Source: JAXMEB01 sp046348545
GTDB lineage: Bacteria; Pseudomonadota; Gammaproteobacteria; Berkiellales; Berkiellaceae
Length of the DNA: 64,000 nucleotides
Assembly (NCBI GenBank): GCA_046348545.1
Contig: JAXMEB010000004.1
Coordinates: 186,001-250,000 of the forward strand
Direction: 5' to 3'
In this document: positions 37,316 through 45,079 of the stretch, piece after piece
Layout of the letters: the number at the start of each line of letters is the position of its first letter
Position numbering within the stretch: position 1 is the first letter of the stretch
Notes under the pieces: model-generated
Database searches by the model: none
What the model was told of the DNA's origin: nothing
The model's input: the letters and a program-made list of their open reading frames with translations, nothing else
Position numbers and translations under genes: made by a program

Positions 37316-39058
37316 TTAATTTACGCTATACCGAGTTTCAGCTAGATCGTATAGTTTTCGCCAAACTAAACGATTAATGATGGTGACAAATAGACACATG
37401 ACGGCAATGCCAAGTGCAATTCGAGGAAAATCACCAAGACGAGTAAAGTTCTCAATATAACCGCCTAGGCCAGTTGCTTTGAGTGTGGTGTTTCCCCAGG
37501 TGACGACATCTGCCACAATGCTGGCATTCCAACACCCGCCTGCAGCAGTCATTGCACCGGTGACATAGTACGGGAAGATCGCCGGCAAAGTAAGTTTGCG
37601 CCACCAAAGCCATCCTTTGACGCCGTAATTTTCAGTTGCAAGACGAATTTCCATTGGTAAATTACTGGCCCCTGCGATGACGTTAAAGAGGATGTACCAT
37701 TGCGTTCCCAAGATCATCAAGGGTGCGCTCCAGATCTCTACGTTGAGATCGTACCGCATAATCAGCATGAAGATCACTGGGTAGAGCAAATTGGCTGGAA
37801 ATGCAGCAAAGATTTGAACAAAGGGTTGAACAATCCGAGTCACCCGGGGCCTCAATCCTATCCAAACGCCAATGGGTACCCAAATCAATGATGACAATAT
37901 AATGAGTACGGCGACTTTGAAAGTAGTAATAAGGCCTAGAAACAAGACGCGAGTGATTTCGTGCCAGGTGACTTCTTTATAAATAAAATGAGCTAACATC
38001 AATGTGGCACCTAGGATACTGACGAGGAGTAGCCCATTCCAAAAAGTGAGTGCGGTGACTGAAATGGCATGTCTGACTTTGGGAGACAGGCGACGGTTAA
38101 AGCGGTGCTTCAATGGTTTCGGATGAAAGGCCCAATCTTTAAAATGATCGAAAAAGCGATTCATCAATTTACTTAATGTCGCTCTTTGCAAGAGATTCAA
38201 AAACCAACTACCACTCACTTCAATTTCTTCGTTGGGCTCAGGTTTGAATTTTTCAGCCCAAGCGACCAACGGTCTGAAGATTAATTGGTCGTAAGCAATA
38301 ATTACAAATAACATCGTTATAATGGCGTACGCGATTGCCCAGTAATTTGATTGTTCAGTTGCTAGACTAATATAAGAGCCTAGCCCTGGTAATGTGATAT
38401 GTTGATTTGAAACCGAAATAGCTTCTGAGGCAACGACAAAAAACCAGCCTGCCGAAAGCGACATCATGGTGTTCCAGAGCAACCCAGGGGTCGCAAAGGG
38501 GACTTCTAATCGCCAAAACTTCTGCCATCTGCTGAAGTGATAGATTTTTGCCGCCTCTTGCAGATCTTTGGGAACCGTTCTTAAGGATTGATAGAAACTT
38601 AAAGCCATATTCCATACTTGGGAGGTGAAGATAGCAAAAATGGCAGCGCATTCTGGTCCCAATTGATTACCAGGGAATAGCCTGATGAACATTAAGACAC
38701 TGATTGAGAGAAAACCCAATACTGGCACGGATTGCATGATATCAATAAAAGGTAATATGATTTTTTCTGCTGAGTGACTTTTAGCTGCAAGTGTACCGAT
38801 AGTAAAGGTGAAGAGCAGTGAAAAGAGTAATGCAATGCCCATTCTTAAGAGTGTGCGAACGGCGTACCCGGGGAGCATACCGGGGTCAAGAGAGATTTCG
38901 ATGGATTGCCCCACATGGTAGGGCACAGTCATTTGTTGTAACCCCCACCCCATCATCGCGAGTAGGCCAAAGAAAAGGAGTAGAATGATTAAATCCCATT
39001 GATTTAGAGATTTAACAAACCTTTGTTTGGGTTGAGAGTAGTGTTGTGTGCCTGCCAT
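37316..39058 (-). CDS. ABC transporter permease, two fused permease domains (nitrate/sulfonate/bicarbonate type)
   Basis: A 580-aa inner-membrane protein with two BPD_transp_1 domains in one chain: about 70-265 (LQEAAKIYHFSRWQKFWRLEVPFATPGLLW) and about 365-570 (RLATENYGVKGWLWWRKLTLPAIFPYYVTGA), each with an EAA-type loop that docks the ATPase. This fused form pairs with the downstream ATPase bearing an AAA-associated domain. It is 30 bases downstream of the coiled-coil gene and may be in the same transcript. Confidence 0.9.
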   Translation of the reverse strand: MAGTQHYSQPKQRFVKSLNQWDLIILLLFFGLLAMMGWGLQQMTVPYHVGQSIEISLDPGMLPGYAVRTLLRMGIALLFSLLFTFTIGTLAAKSHSAEKIILPFIDIMQSVPVLGFLSISVLMFIRLFPGNQLGPECAAIFAIFTSQVWNMALSFYQSLRTVPKDLQEAAKIYHFSRWQKFWRLEVPFATPGLLWNTMMSLSAGWFFVVASEAISVSNQHITLPGLGSYISLATEQSNYWAIAYAIITMLFVIIAYDQLIFRPLVAWAEKFKPEPNEEIEVSGSWFLNLLQRATLSKLMNRFFDHFKDWAFHPKPLKHRFNRRLSPKVRHAISVTALTFWNGLLLVSILGATLMLAHFIYKEVTWHEITRVLFLGLITTFKVAVLIILSSLIWVPIGVWIGLRPRVTRIVQPFVQIFAAFPANLLYPVIFMLIMRYDLNVEIWSAPLMILGTQWYILFNVIAGASNLPMEIRLATENYGVKGWLWWRKLTLPAIFPYYVTGAMTAAGGCWNASIVADVVTWGNTTLKATGLGGYIENFTRLGDFPRIALGIAVMCLFVTIINRLVWRKLYDLAETRYSVN

Positions 39059-39088
39059 AGTGCCACCATTGTGCCATTCCTTACCCTA

Positions 39089-40186
39089 TCAATCAAAATG
39101 CGGCTTAACCGGTTCAAACTCTGGTAGTGTGATCACTGGCGCCGGTGGGGGTGTGGGTTCTGAGACTAATGGCGTTGAGGGGGTTGCTTGGGGCAACTCC
39201 TCTGCTAGATGAGGCATTACATACTCTGCATGGGGTGAACCTTGAAGGTATAATTGTCCCAACACATCCTTTAAGGCAATATATTGATTAAGTTGGTCAA
39301 TCGAATTTAAATTAAAAGTTTCAACAATCTCTGCTTGAGCGCTTTGAAGATTCTCTAAGCTTTGCTTGAATTGCAAGAGGTTGTGGTCATATTGTTCGTT
39401 AGCTTCAGCGTAGCCTCTTTCTGCTTGATGGCGATCGCTGATAGTTTTGTCATATGTTTCTCTTAAGTTAACCTGCATCTCTCGCATGGTTTGATAAGCT
39501 TCAAATTCAGCTAAATATTCAGGGTGGATGCTCAGAGCTTCTTTAACAGTCTCTAGAGTGTTTTGTTTAAGTCCGACATACTCCAAAAAGGTTTTGATAT
39601 CATGCCAGTTGCGCACCTCAGGTAATTCAAGAGCAGGGTCTATGCTTTTCAATTTTGCATCCAGGGTATGTGCTGTTTCATTAAAGATATGAAACTCTGC
39701 TTCTAGAGCATTGAGTGAAGCATTGATGTGATCAAGTGTATTTTTCTTTTCTTCTAGATTTGATAAAGCATCCTCTAGATTTTGATGGGCCTTGTTGAAT
39801 GTGATGTCCAGCGTATCTAAACGATGCTTTGCCGCTTCTGCAAGGGCTTGCGCCTCTAGGGCTTTAAGGGTTAGATTTTTAAGGGCGCGCGTCTCAATTT
39901 CTTTTCGAGATGCGGTATGAATCATTGGTGTCCAAGTAAACCAACCGTCATAGCTTTGAGCAACCAGGCCTTTCTCTGTCTTGAGTTCAGCCGCATAATG
40001 TTCTTTCACTAATGTAGAGAAAGTCTCATTGTTTTGTAGCGATTGTGTTTGAGATGGATGCGAGGTTGCAACTGGCGCAAAGATATCATCCTGCTCAGAT
40101 AGAAGATCTTTCCTTTTGAGTGCCGTATTTTTCTTTAATTTTTCAACCTGTTTCCCATGCTCGGTTTGAATGTCATTATAAGACAT
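39089..40186 (-). CDS. Coiled-coil protein, 365 aa, downstream of double-glycine peptides
   Basis: Not recognised. ATG 40186 has GGGAG seven bases upstream. Residues about 95-320 are almost continuous helical heptads (ALAEAAKHRLDTLDITF, LEDALSNLEEKKNTLDHI). The C-terminus is a proline-rich tail (TPSTPLVSEPTPPPAPVITLPEFEP). No signal peptide or membrane segment. It starts 24 bases after the second peptide gene and ends 30 bases before the ABC permease, so it is probably co-transcribed with the peptides. Alternatively it is an independent effector-like protein. Confidence 0.6.
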   Translation of the reverse strand: MSYNDIQTEHGKQVEKLKKNTALKRKDLLSEQDDIFAPVATSHPSQTQSLQNNETFSTLVKEHYAAELKTEKGLVAQSYDGWFTWTPMIHTASRKEIETRALKNLTLKALEAQALAEAAKHRLDTLDITFNKAHQNLEDALSNLEEKKNTLDHINASLNALEAEFHIFNETAHTLDAKLKSIDPALELPEVRNWHDIKTFLEYVGLKQNTLETVKEALSIHPEYLAEFEAYQTMREMQVNLRETYDKTISDRHQAERGYAEANEQYDHNLLQFKQSLENLQSAQAEIVETFNLNSIDQLNQYIALKDVLGQLYLQGSPHAEYVMPHLAEELPQATPSTPLVSEPTPPPAPVITLPEFEPVKPHFD

Positions 40187-40210
40187 GAGAGAGCTCCCAT
40201 ATGCGATCGA

Positions 40211-40543
40211 TTAATGTTTTAAGCGCCTTCGAGCATTTTTTCGTTCAAATGGCCAGAGTGTCGAGATGACGGTACAGAGATCACCTTTGATATATGCACC
40301 TAAGAGCCCATTGTTATACCCCGGTATGAGTACTAGGGCGGTTGCCGCCCAGCCCGCTATAGCATAGTTGATACCATAACCAATCCGTTGAGCGCCTTGC
40401 CCTTTACTGATGGCGCCTAATGCGCCTAGCGCTAAGGCACCCATAATTTCTAGGGTGGTTTCAGATTGGACAGCGTCTATAGCATCTTCAAATAAATTGC
40501 CACCGCTTATTAAATTCATTTCATTGATAGCTAAATTTCTCAT
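40211..40543 (-). CDS. Bacteriocin-like peptide precursor 2 with double-glycine leader
   Basis: A 110-aa protein. The N-terminus MRNLAINEMNLISGG matches the class II/microcin double-glycine leader (hydrophobic residues at -4, -7 and -12, then GG). The predicted product NLFEDAIDAV... has a glycine-zipper-like hydrophobic stretch (IMGALALGALGAI, then YGINYAIAGWAATALVLIPGY) and a very basic end (RKNARRRLKH). Start ATG 40543 is preceded by GAGGA. It follows the first peptide gene by 12 bases. No processing peptidase/exporter or immunity gene can be identified in the window, so the antimicrobial role is inferred. Confidence 0.65.
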   Translation of the reverse strand: MRNLAINEMNLISGGNLFEDAIDAVQSETTLEIMGALALGALGAISKGQGAQRIGYGINYAIAGWAATALVLIPGYNNGLLGAYIKGDLCTVISTLWPFERKNARRRLKH

Positions 40544-40555
40544 GATGTTTCCTCG

Positions 40556-40876
40556 CTACTTGCAAAATGCATCACGGATGGGAACGATCGTTCTGTCGCC
40601 GGTTGTGATTCGTTTTTTCGTCAAATGAGCGAATTTTATCGCGGCTTCAACGATCATACCTGAAAAATGCCCACTGATGATAAAAGGAATATATGAAACC
40701 GGGCTTGCATTATAGTGATAGGCTTTAATAGCGCCAAATATTGCGCCGATTGCTGCGCCAGCTTGTAGTTTATTCCAAGTCAAAATACTATTTGAGACAA
40801 TATCTGTCACATTATCTGGGGCTTCATCGCATCCGCCTGCAATGGTATGCAAATCTAGCTTGTTTAATTCATACAT
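40556..40876 (-). CDS. Bacteriocin-like peptide precursor 1 with double-glycine leader
   Basis: A 106-aa protein from ATG 40876, chosen because of GAGG just upstream and because it places a textbook leader at the N-terminus: MYELNKLDLHTIAGG. The open frame runs 24 codons further upstream but lacks a ribosome site there. The product begins CDEAPDN and contains a glycine-zipper helix (GAAIGAIFGAI) and a second hydrophobic segment (YIPFIISGHFSGMIVEAAI), with two cysteines near its ends (CDEA and FCK). It is followed after 12 bases by a second such gene, which suggests a two-peptide system. Confidence 0.68.
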   Translation of the reverse strand: MYELNKLDLHTIAGGCDEAPDNVTDIVSNSILTWNKLQAGAAIGAIFGAIKAYHYNASPVSYIPFIISGHFSGMIVEAAIKFAHLTKKRITTGDRTIVPIRDAFCK

Positions 40877-40946
40877 GTTTATGACCTCACGTCTGCTTAG
40901 GCAAGCGATTATCGCTTTAATACGACCGCCTGTCAGAGAAGTGCTC

Positions 40947-40975
40947 ACGGTACCAGAGCTGATCTAGATAGTCAA
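40947..40975 (-). promoter_or_regulatory. Sigma-70-type promoter for the double-glycine peptide operon
   Basis: On the minus strand, TTGACT (40970-40975) and TACCGT (40947-40952) are separated by 17 bases. They lie about 70 bases upstream of ATG 40876. The -35 is strong and the -10 weak. Confidence 0.45.
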
Positions 40976-41068
40976 GTTATGTTTCTGAATTTTATGTGTG
41001 TAGTATCTCTTTGGTAGTTTTGGCAAATCCCAAAAAAATAGACTATACTCCGAAAAAGGCGTACAAAA

Positions 41069-42250
41069 ATGGAGTGTGGTCTAATAATGGGCTTAATTAC
41101 TCGTTCCTTAAAGTTACCAGAACATCGTAATTTTTTTTTATTTGGAGCAAGAAATACTGGTAAAAGTACTTTATTAAAAAATCGGTATGGCATAAGGGGA
41201 GCTTTATGGATTGATTTACTTGATCCGGCGTTAGAAGAGCGTTATGCGCGAGATCCTTCCATATTGCAAGCAGAAGTATTGGCGTTAGAGTCTGAGATTC
41301 AATACATTATTATTGATGAGATACAGAAGATCCCTAAATTGTTGGACGTTGTTCATAAATTAATTGAAAGTACAGAAAAAAAATTTATTATGACAGGCTC
41401 AAGTGCACGTAAATTAAAGCATGGCGGATCAAATTTATTAGCTGGGCGTGCATTTGTTTATCATCTTTACCCTTTTACGTCATTTGAATTAGATGAAGCA
41501 TTTCAGTTGAATGATGCATTGAAATGGGGCACGTTGCCAGGCATATTTTCTATGACAAATGATGAAGAGAAAACAAGTTTTCTTCAAGCGTATGCTCAAA
41601 CATATCTTAAGGAGGAAATTTGGGTTGAGCAATTTATTCGAAAACTCGATCCATTTAGAAAATTCTTAGAAGTCTCAGCTCTTTCTAATGGTAAAATTAT
41701 TAATGTTTCAAATATCGCTCGCGATGTGGGGGTTGATGACAAGACTGTTAAAGAATATTTCTCAATTTTAGAAGATACTTTGATAGGTTTTTTCTTGGAA
41801 CCTTTTCAACATTCTTTTCGAAAGCGATTGAGCGCAAAGCCAAAATTTTATTATTTTGATCCGGGCGTGGTTAGAGCTTTGTCACGAATGCTTTCTGTGT
41901 CTCTGTTGCCTTCCACAAGTGCTTATGGGGAAGCATTTGAACATTTTATTATCTTGGAATGTTTAAGAATGGCTGCTTATTATAAATCTGAGTATCGTTT
42001 TTCATATTTAAAGACAAAAGATCATGCTGAAATTGATTTGGTTGTTGAAAGGCCTGGCGAGAAGATCCTATTTATTGAAATTAAAAGTAGTACCGACTTG
42101 AGAAAAGAAGATGTTGCATCTTATTCTAAAATTGTGAGTGACTTTGGTGAATGCGAAGCAGTTTGTTTTTCAAGAGATGAAAAGGCTAAGTGTTTTGGTG
42201 AAATTAATGTTCTACCTTGGCAAAAAGGGATAGAAAAATATTTTAAATGA
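41069..42250 (+). CDS. AAA ATPase with DUF4143 (AAA_14 family)
   Basis: A 393-aa protein. P-loop GARNTGKST at about 27, Walker B YIIIDEIQKIP at about 90, sensor TGSSARKL, then the DUF4143 domain with a nuclease-like end (AEIDLVVERPGEKILFIEIKSS, a PD-(D/E)xK-like arrangement). These proteins are widespread accessory genes, of unresolved function, in mobile or defence-rich regions. A possible promoter TTGGCA-18-TATACT lies just upstream. ATG 41069 is kept, though ATG 41087 (MGLITRSL) fits the family N-terminus equally well. Base composition is AT-richer than its neighbours, and it marks the start of the mobile island. Confidence 0.85.
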   Translation: MECGLIMGLITRSLKLPEHRNFFLFGARNTGKSTLLKNRYGIRGALWIDLLDPALEERYARDPSILQAEVLALESEIQYIIIDEIQKIPKLLDVVHKLIESTEKKFIMTGSSARKLKHGGSNLLAGRAFVYHLYPFTSFELDEAFQLNDALKWGTLPGIFSMTNDEEKTSFLQAYAQTYLKEEIWVEQFIRKLDPFRKFLEVSALSNGKIINVSNIARDVGVDDKTVKEYFSILEDTLIGFFLEPFQHSFRKRLSAKPKFYYFDPGVVRALSRMLSVSLLPSTSAYGEAFEHFIILECLRMAAYYKSEYRFSYLKTKDHAEIDLVVERPGEKILFIEIKSSTDLRKEDVASYSKIVSDFGECEAVCFSRDEKAKCFGEINVLPWQKGIEKYFK

Positions 42251-42275
42251 TTCTAAAAAGACCTGTGCTAAAGCA

Positions 42276-42323
42276 CTAATCCCAACTGAGGGTACTGCCT
42301 GTTTGGTATTCAATGACTCGTGG
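42276..42323 (-). pseudogene. Relic of an nrdB 3' end (last 15 codons plus stop)
   Basis: On the minus strand this reads PRVIEYQTGSTLSWD and a stop, against TRVIEYQTGGTLSWD and a stop in the intact nrdB at 53608. The match is mostly at the protein level, with several synonymous third-base differences, so it is not a recent copy. Both are followed downstream by a hairpin and a run of A on the plus strand (TAAAAAGACCTG). The rest of the gene is missing; a TA-inserted element begins six bases beyond. Confidence 0.7.
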
Positions 42324-42328
42324 ATATA

Positions 42329-42452
42329 TACCCTTCACAGCTGAATTTTCGGGGTTGTTCCCATCGCCCATTTCGCAATCCTCATGTACTTTGTGTACAC
42401 TCCGGTTGCTCAAGGGCTCGGCGCCTAGCGGAAAATTCAGCTGTTGTCGGTA
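42329..42452. mobile_element. Small TA-inserted element, subfamily A, copy 3
   Basis: A 124-bp copy running TACCCTTCACAGCTGAATT to CAGCTGTTGTCGGTA, flanked by TA on both sides (42327-42328, 42453-42454). It is more diverged than copies 1 and 2. It abuts the nrdB relic. Confidence 0.85.
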
Positions 42453-42467
42453 TAACAGTTAATCTAT

Positions 42468-42598
42468 CTAGGGCGTGTCACTAAAGTTGCAAGTGCTGCT
42501 ACGTGTAATTAAAATCACATTTAGGTAGTCATTCCCGCGAAAGCGGGAATCTAGAAAAAAACTATACCATGGCTGATTCGTTTGTATATATATTAGCT
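42468..42598 (+). repeat. 131-bp repeat, left copy, containing ATTCCCGC/GCGGGAAT palindrome
   Basis: Begins CTAGGGCGTGTCACTAAAG and ends TATATATTAGCT. About 97% identical to the inverse of 50203-50334. It contains the dispersed palindrome CATTCCCGCGAAAGCGGGAAT-type core. The two copies flank the nested IS block in inverted orientation. Confidence 0.85.
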
Positions 42599-42599
42599 A

Positions 42600-42664
42600 T
42601 ACCCACAACAGATGAATTTTCGGGTAGGCGCCGAGCGTTCGAGACGCAGGAGTGTAGACAAAGT
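42600..42664. mobile_element. Small TA-inserted element, subfamily A, copy 4, truncated
   Basis: The first 65 bases of the element (TACCCACAACAGATGAATTT ... GTGTAGACAAAGT) with TA before it (42598-42599). It is cut at 42664, where the left inverted repeat of the IS4-type element begins. The other half is not at the far end of that element. Confidence 0.85.
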
Positions 42665-42772
42665 CTCTGTACAGGACAAAACTATTTAGTTGGAAGGTCA
42701 GCTTTGCTAGTAACTCGCTGAAATAAAAACAAAAAGTGTATAATCTCGATTGTCAAAAAAGAGGTGTACCTG

Positions 42773-43096
42773 ATGTTTTCAATCAGCGAGTTAAAGGCCA
42801 TTCTAAAGCCATATTTCAAAATCGACAATAGACGTCTCGACTGTTTAACCCAAATTTTAGTTGCCCTTATCACCGTCCGAACGGTTAATCTCGTCGAATT
42901 AGCACAAGCGATGATTACCGGTGGTGCTTTTGAAGCCCGCTACAAGCGCATAAGACGATTTTTAAAAGAATTTAATGCTTTCAGTTTTGAGACGCTTTCA
43001 AAATTTATTGCACAATATTTTTTGCCAAACAATTCAAAATGGCAACTAAGTATGGACAGAACCAACTGGCAATGGGGCAAGGTTGATATTAATATA
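42773..43096 (+). pseudogene. IS4-family transposase, N-terminal part
   Basis: About 108 residues from ATG 42773 (GAGGTG upstream). It contains the first catalytic Asp in LSMDRTNWQWGKVDINI. The frame is interrupted at 43096 by the IS630-type left end. The gene continues at 49398 with LMISVVCGSVAIPLIW, as expected for this family (RTNW...NIL...GVAIP). Confidence 0.85.
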
Positions 43097-44195
43097 CCTA
43101 AAGCGTTTTGAAATTAGGTCTTACGCCATTTCAAAATCTGCATCCATAAATTTAGCAACATCCTTTGAATGCTGATTGATGTTGCTAAAGAAATCAATGC
43201 AGGCCTCTCTAAACTCTTGCACATTTTCATAATATTTATTATAAAGCACTTTCCTTTTGAAGAACTTCCAAAGTCTTTCAATCAAATTCAAGTTGGGTGA
43301 ATACGCAGGTAGGAAAACAAGCTTGATGTTTTTTCCGTGCAGCCACTCTTTAACTTCTTTAGAATAGTGGTAACGCGCATTATCCAATATGACGCATATC
43401 ATCGTGGCATAAAAATATTTCTGTTCCAGTATCTCAAGAAGTTGAAGCGTTGAGTCTTTATTGACCGTCTCAGACTCAATCACAGTGACCTCATGCGTTT
43501 CTGCATTGATTGCACCATGAAGGTTTAAACGTTGACGGCCACTGTTTTTCTTTAGTTCTCTCTTTTCACCACGCTTTATCCAGCCGTATGCAGCCATTGT
43601 ATTATGTTCAGGGTGCGCCGCATCAGCAAATAAAACCTCAACACCAGATGGCTTGTTGTGCATAAAATCTTCAAAATATTTTATAAATTCTTCTTGTGCA
43701 TCAATATCTGGATTGCCAGGAACAAGCTTTGGCTTCTTGTATTCATATCAAAACCTATGCAACAGGTCTCGCATCCCGCTCATGCTGTACTGAATGCCAA
43801 ATTCATTATGGACGTATTCAATCACAGATTGTGACGTTAAGTGTATGCGCCTATCAAGCTCAGCACATAACAAGCTTTCTTGATGCTCGCTTAATAAAGA
43901 ATCTCGACCTTTGTATTTTGTAGAAAGTAAACCAGCAATACCGCCGTCGCAATATCTCTCAACATAAGTACGCAATGTTTCATCATCAAGAAGAAGTGCG
44001 TTTTTCACTTGCCTTAATGTCCATCCCGTCCCAAGAAGAATAACGGCATTAATCCTATAGGCTGCATTGGCGTTCGTCCGTTTAGCATCTCTATGAGCTG
44101 AACGAAGTATCTCTAAGTCTTCTGGTGTTAAAGTGAATCCTTTCATGGTGGTTAAATTCTAACAAATTGAAGGCCTAATTTCAAAACGCTTTAGG
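43097..44195 (-). mobile_element. IS630-type element, copy A
   Basis: A 1099-bp element with near-perfect 22-bp inverted ends beginning CCTAAAGCGTTTTGAAATT, with TA next to both ends. It forms the left boundary of the composite segment 43097-49397. Its inner end cuts an IS66-like transposase gene; its outer end lies in the IS4 transposase. Confidence 0.88.
43121..44146 (-). pseudogene. IS630-family transposase, copy A, with in-frame stop
   Basis: About 340 codons. An N-terminal helix-turn-helix (LTPEDLEILRSAHRDAK, WTLRQVKNALLLDDETLRTYV) is followed by the DDE domain with VLFADAAHPEHN, VILDNARYHYS and NLNLIERLWKFFKRK. A single TGA at about 43748 (LLHRF-stop-YEYKKPK) splits the gene. In copy B the same codon is GGA, so this is a point mutation. 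Unless the stop is read through, no full transposase is made. Confidence 0.85.
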
Positions 44196-44863
44196 TATAT
44201 TTCTTTGTTTTCCGTTAATATGCGGTTTAACTGACCACTTGATACTTCAATGCCCCACTCACGCAATTGAGCCAATAATAGCGGTTGTGTTACACCTTGA
44301 TGATGATGTTGGTGCAAGATATAAGCTCGAAGCGTCGCCGAAAAGTGACGTCCTCTAATAGCCTCTGGCAGAGGCGCTACCCGATAGCTTCCATCAGGTA
44401 ATTGCCATCGTTCCAGTTTAAATAATCGATTTTCAACTACTATTTCCAAGCCTTGTACAAGATATTCTTGGTACCCTTTAAATTTTGAACCTTTAGGCAC
44501 ACCTTCTGCTTTAACAATCTCTGTGTGATGAATAACAACAGCGCCTCGTTTACTGTGCTTTTCAGAACCAGCGCGTTTGCCTCCATTGCTATTGTTAGTA
44601 TTGTCATCGTCTTTGTTCATCTTGCTGGGTCGAATCTTTGGCTTTGTCTTAAGTTGTTTAAGCCGTCGGATCTCTGTTTTTAACTCTTCAAGTTCCACAG
44701 CTTGCTTTTGAATAATATGATGCAATCGATCAATTTGATTTGCTTGCCGGTGTATTGTCTCGGATTGGTTTTGAATCAAATCACGCAGCAAGTCATTTTG
44801 AATTTGCAACTCTTGTTTTGCAAATTCCGAGTTCAAGCCTGGTATTCGAGGGGATAACTTCAT
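44196..44863 (-). pseudogene. IS66-like transposase, N-terminal part, truncated by IS630 copy A
   Basis: About 222 residues. An N-terminal coiled coil (IHRQANQIDRLHHIIQKQAVELEELKTEI-type heptads), a basic linker (KRAGSEKHSKRG), and a domain with FKGYQEYLVQGLEIVVENRLFKLERW, which resembles IS66-related transposases (assignment from memory of the family). The reading frame runs into the IS630 inverted repeat after LTENKE, so the catalytic half is lost. The element's own outer end is probably near 44928 (GTAACATCTC on the minus strand), in line with IS66 ends that start GTAA. Confidence 0.65.
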
Positions 44864-44928
44864 GTCGCATAGAATAACAAATTTTTGTTTTAGTTACACG
44901 CATTACCCGGACTTATTGAGATGTTACC

Positions 44929-45004
44929 ACTTATAGCTCTAACTAGCTGTTTTTGCAGGACTTCTCTATCTTGCTGAACCGGACATTTCTATCTTGCCGC
45001 TACA
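44929..45004 (-). mobile_element. Terminal fragment of an integrase-type (ISNCY-like) IS
   Basis: On the minus strand it starts TGTAGCGGCAAGATAGAAAT and holds repeated GGACAT/GTCC-TTGC units (GATAGAAATGTCC, GATAGAGAAGTCC), like transposase-binding repeats. A close copy is at 50396-50477 and the opposite end type at 46508. The kinase gene begins 76 bases further on. Confidence 0.6.
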
Positions 45005-45079
45005 TTAAAAGCGCGTGATTGAACTAGAAGGCATTAAGCCTGTCTACATACTAGTAGCTATTTCCATACGGAGGCAAAC

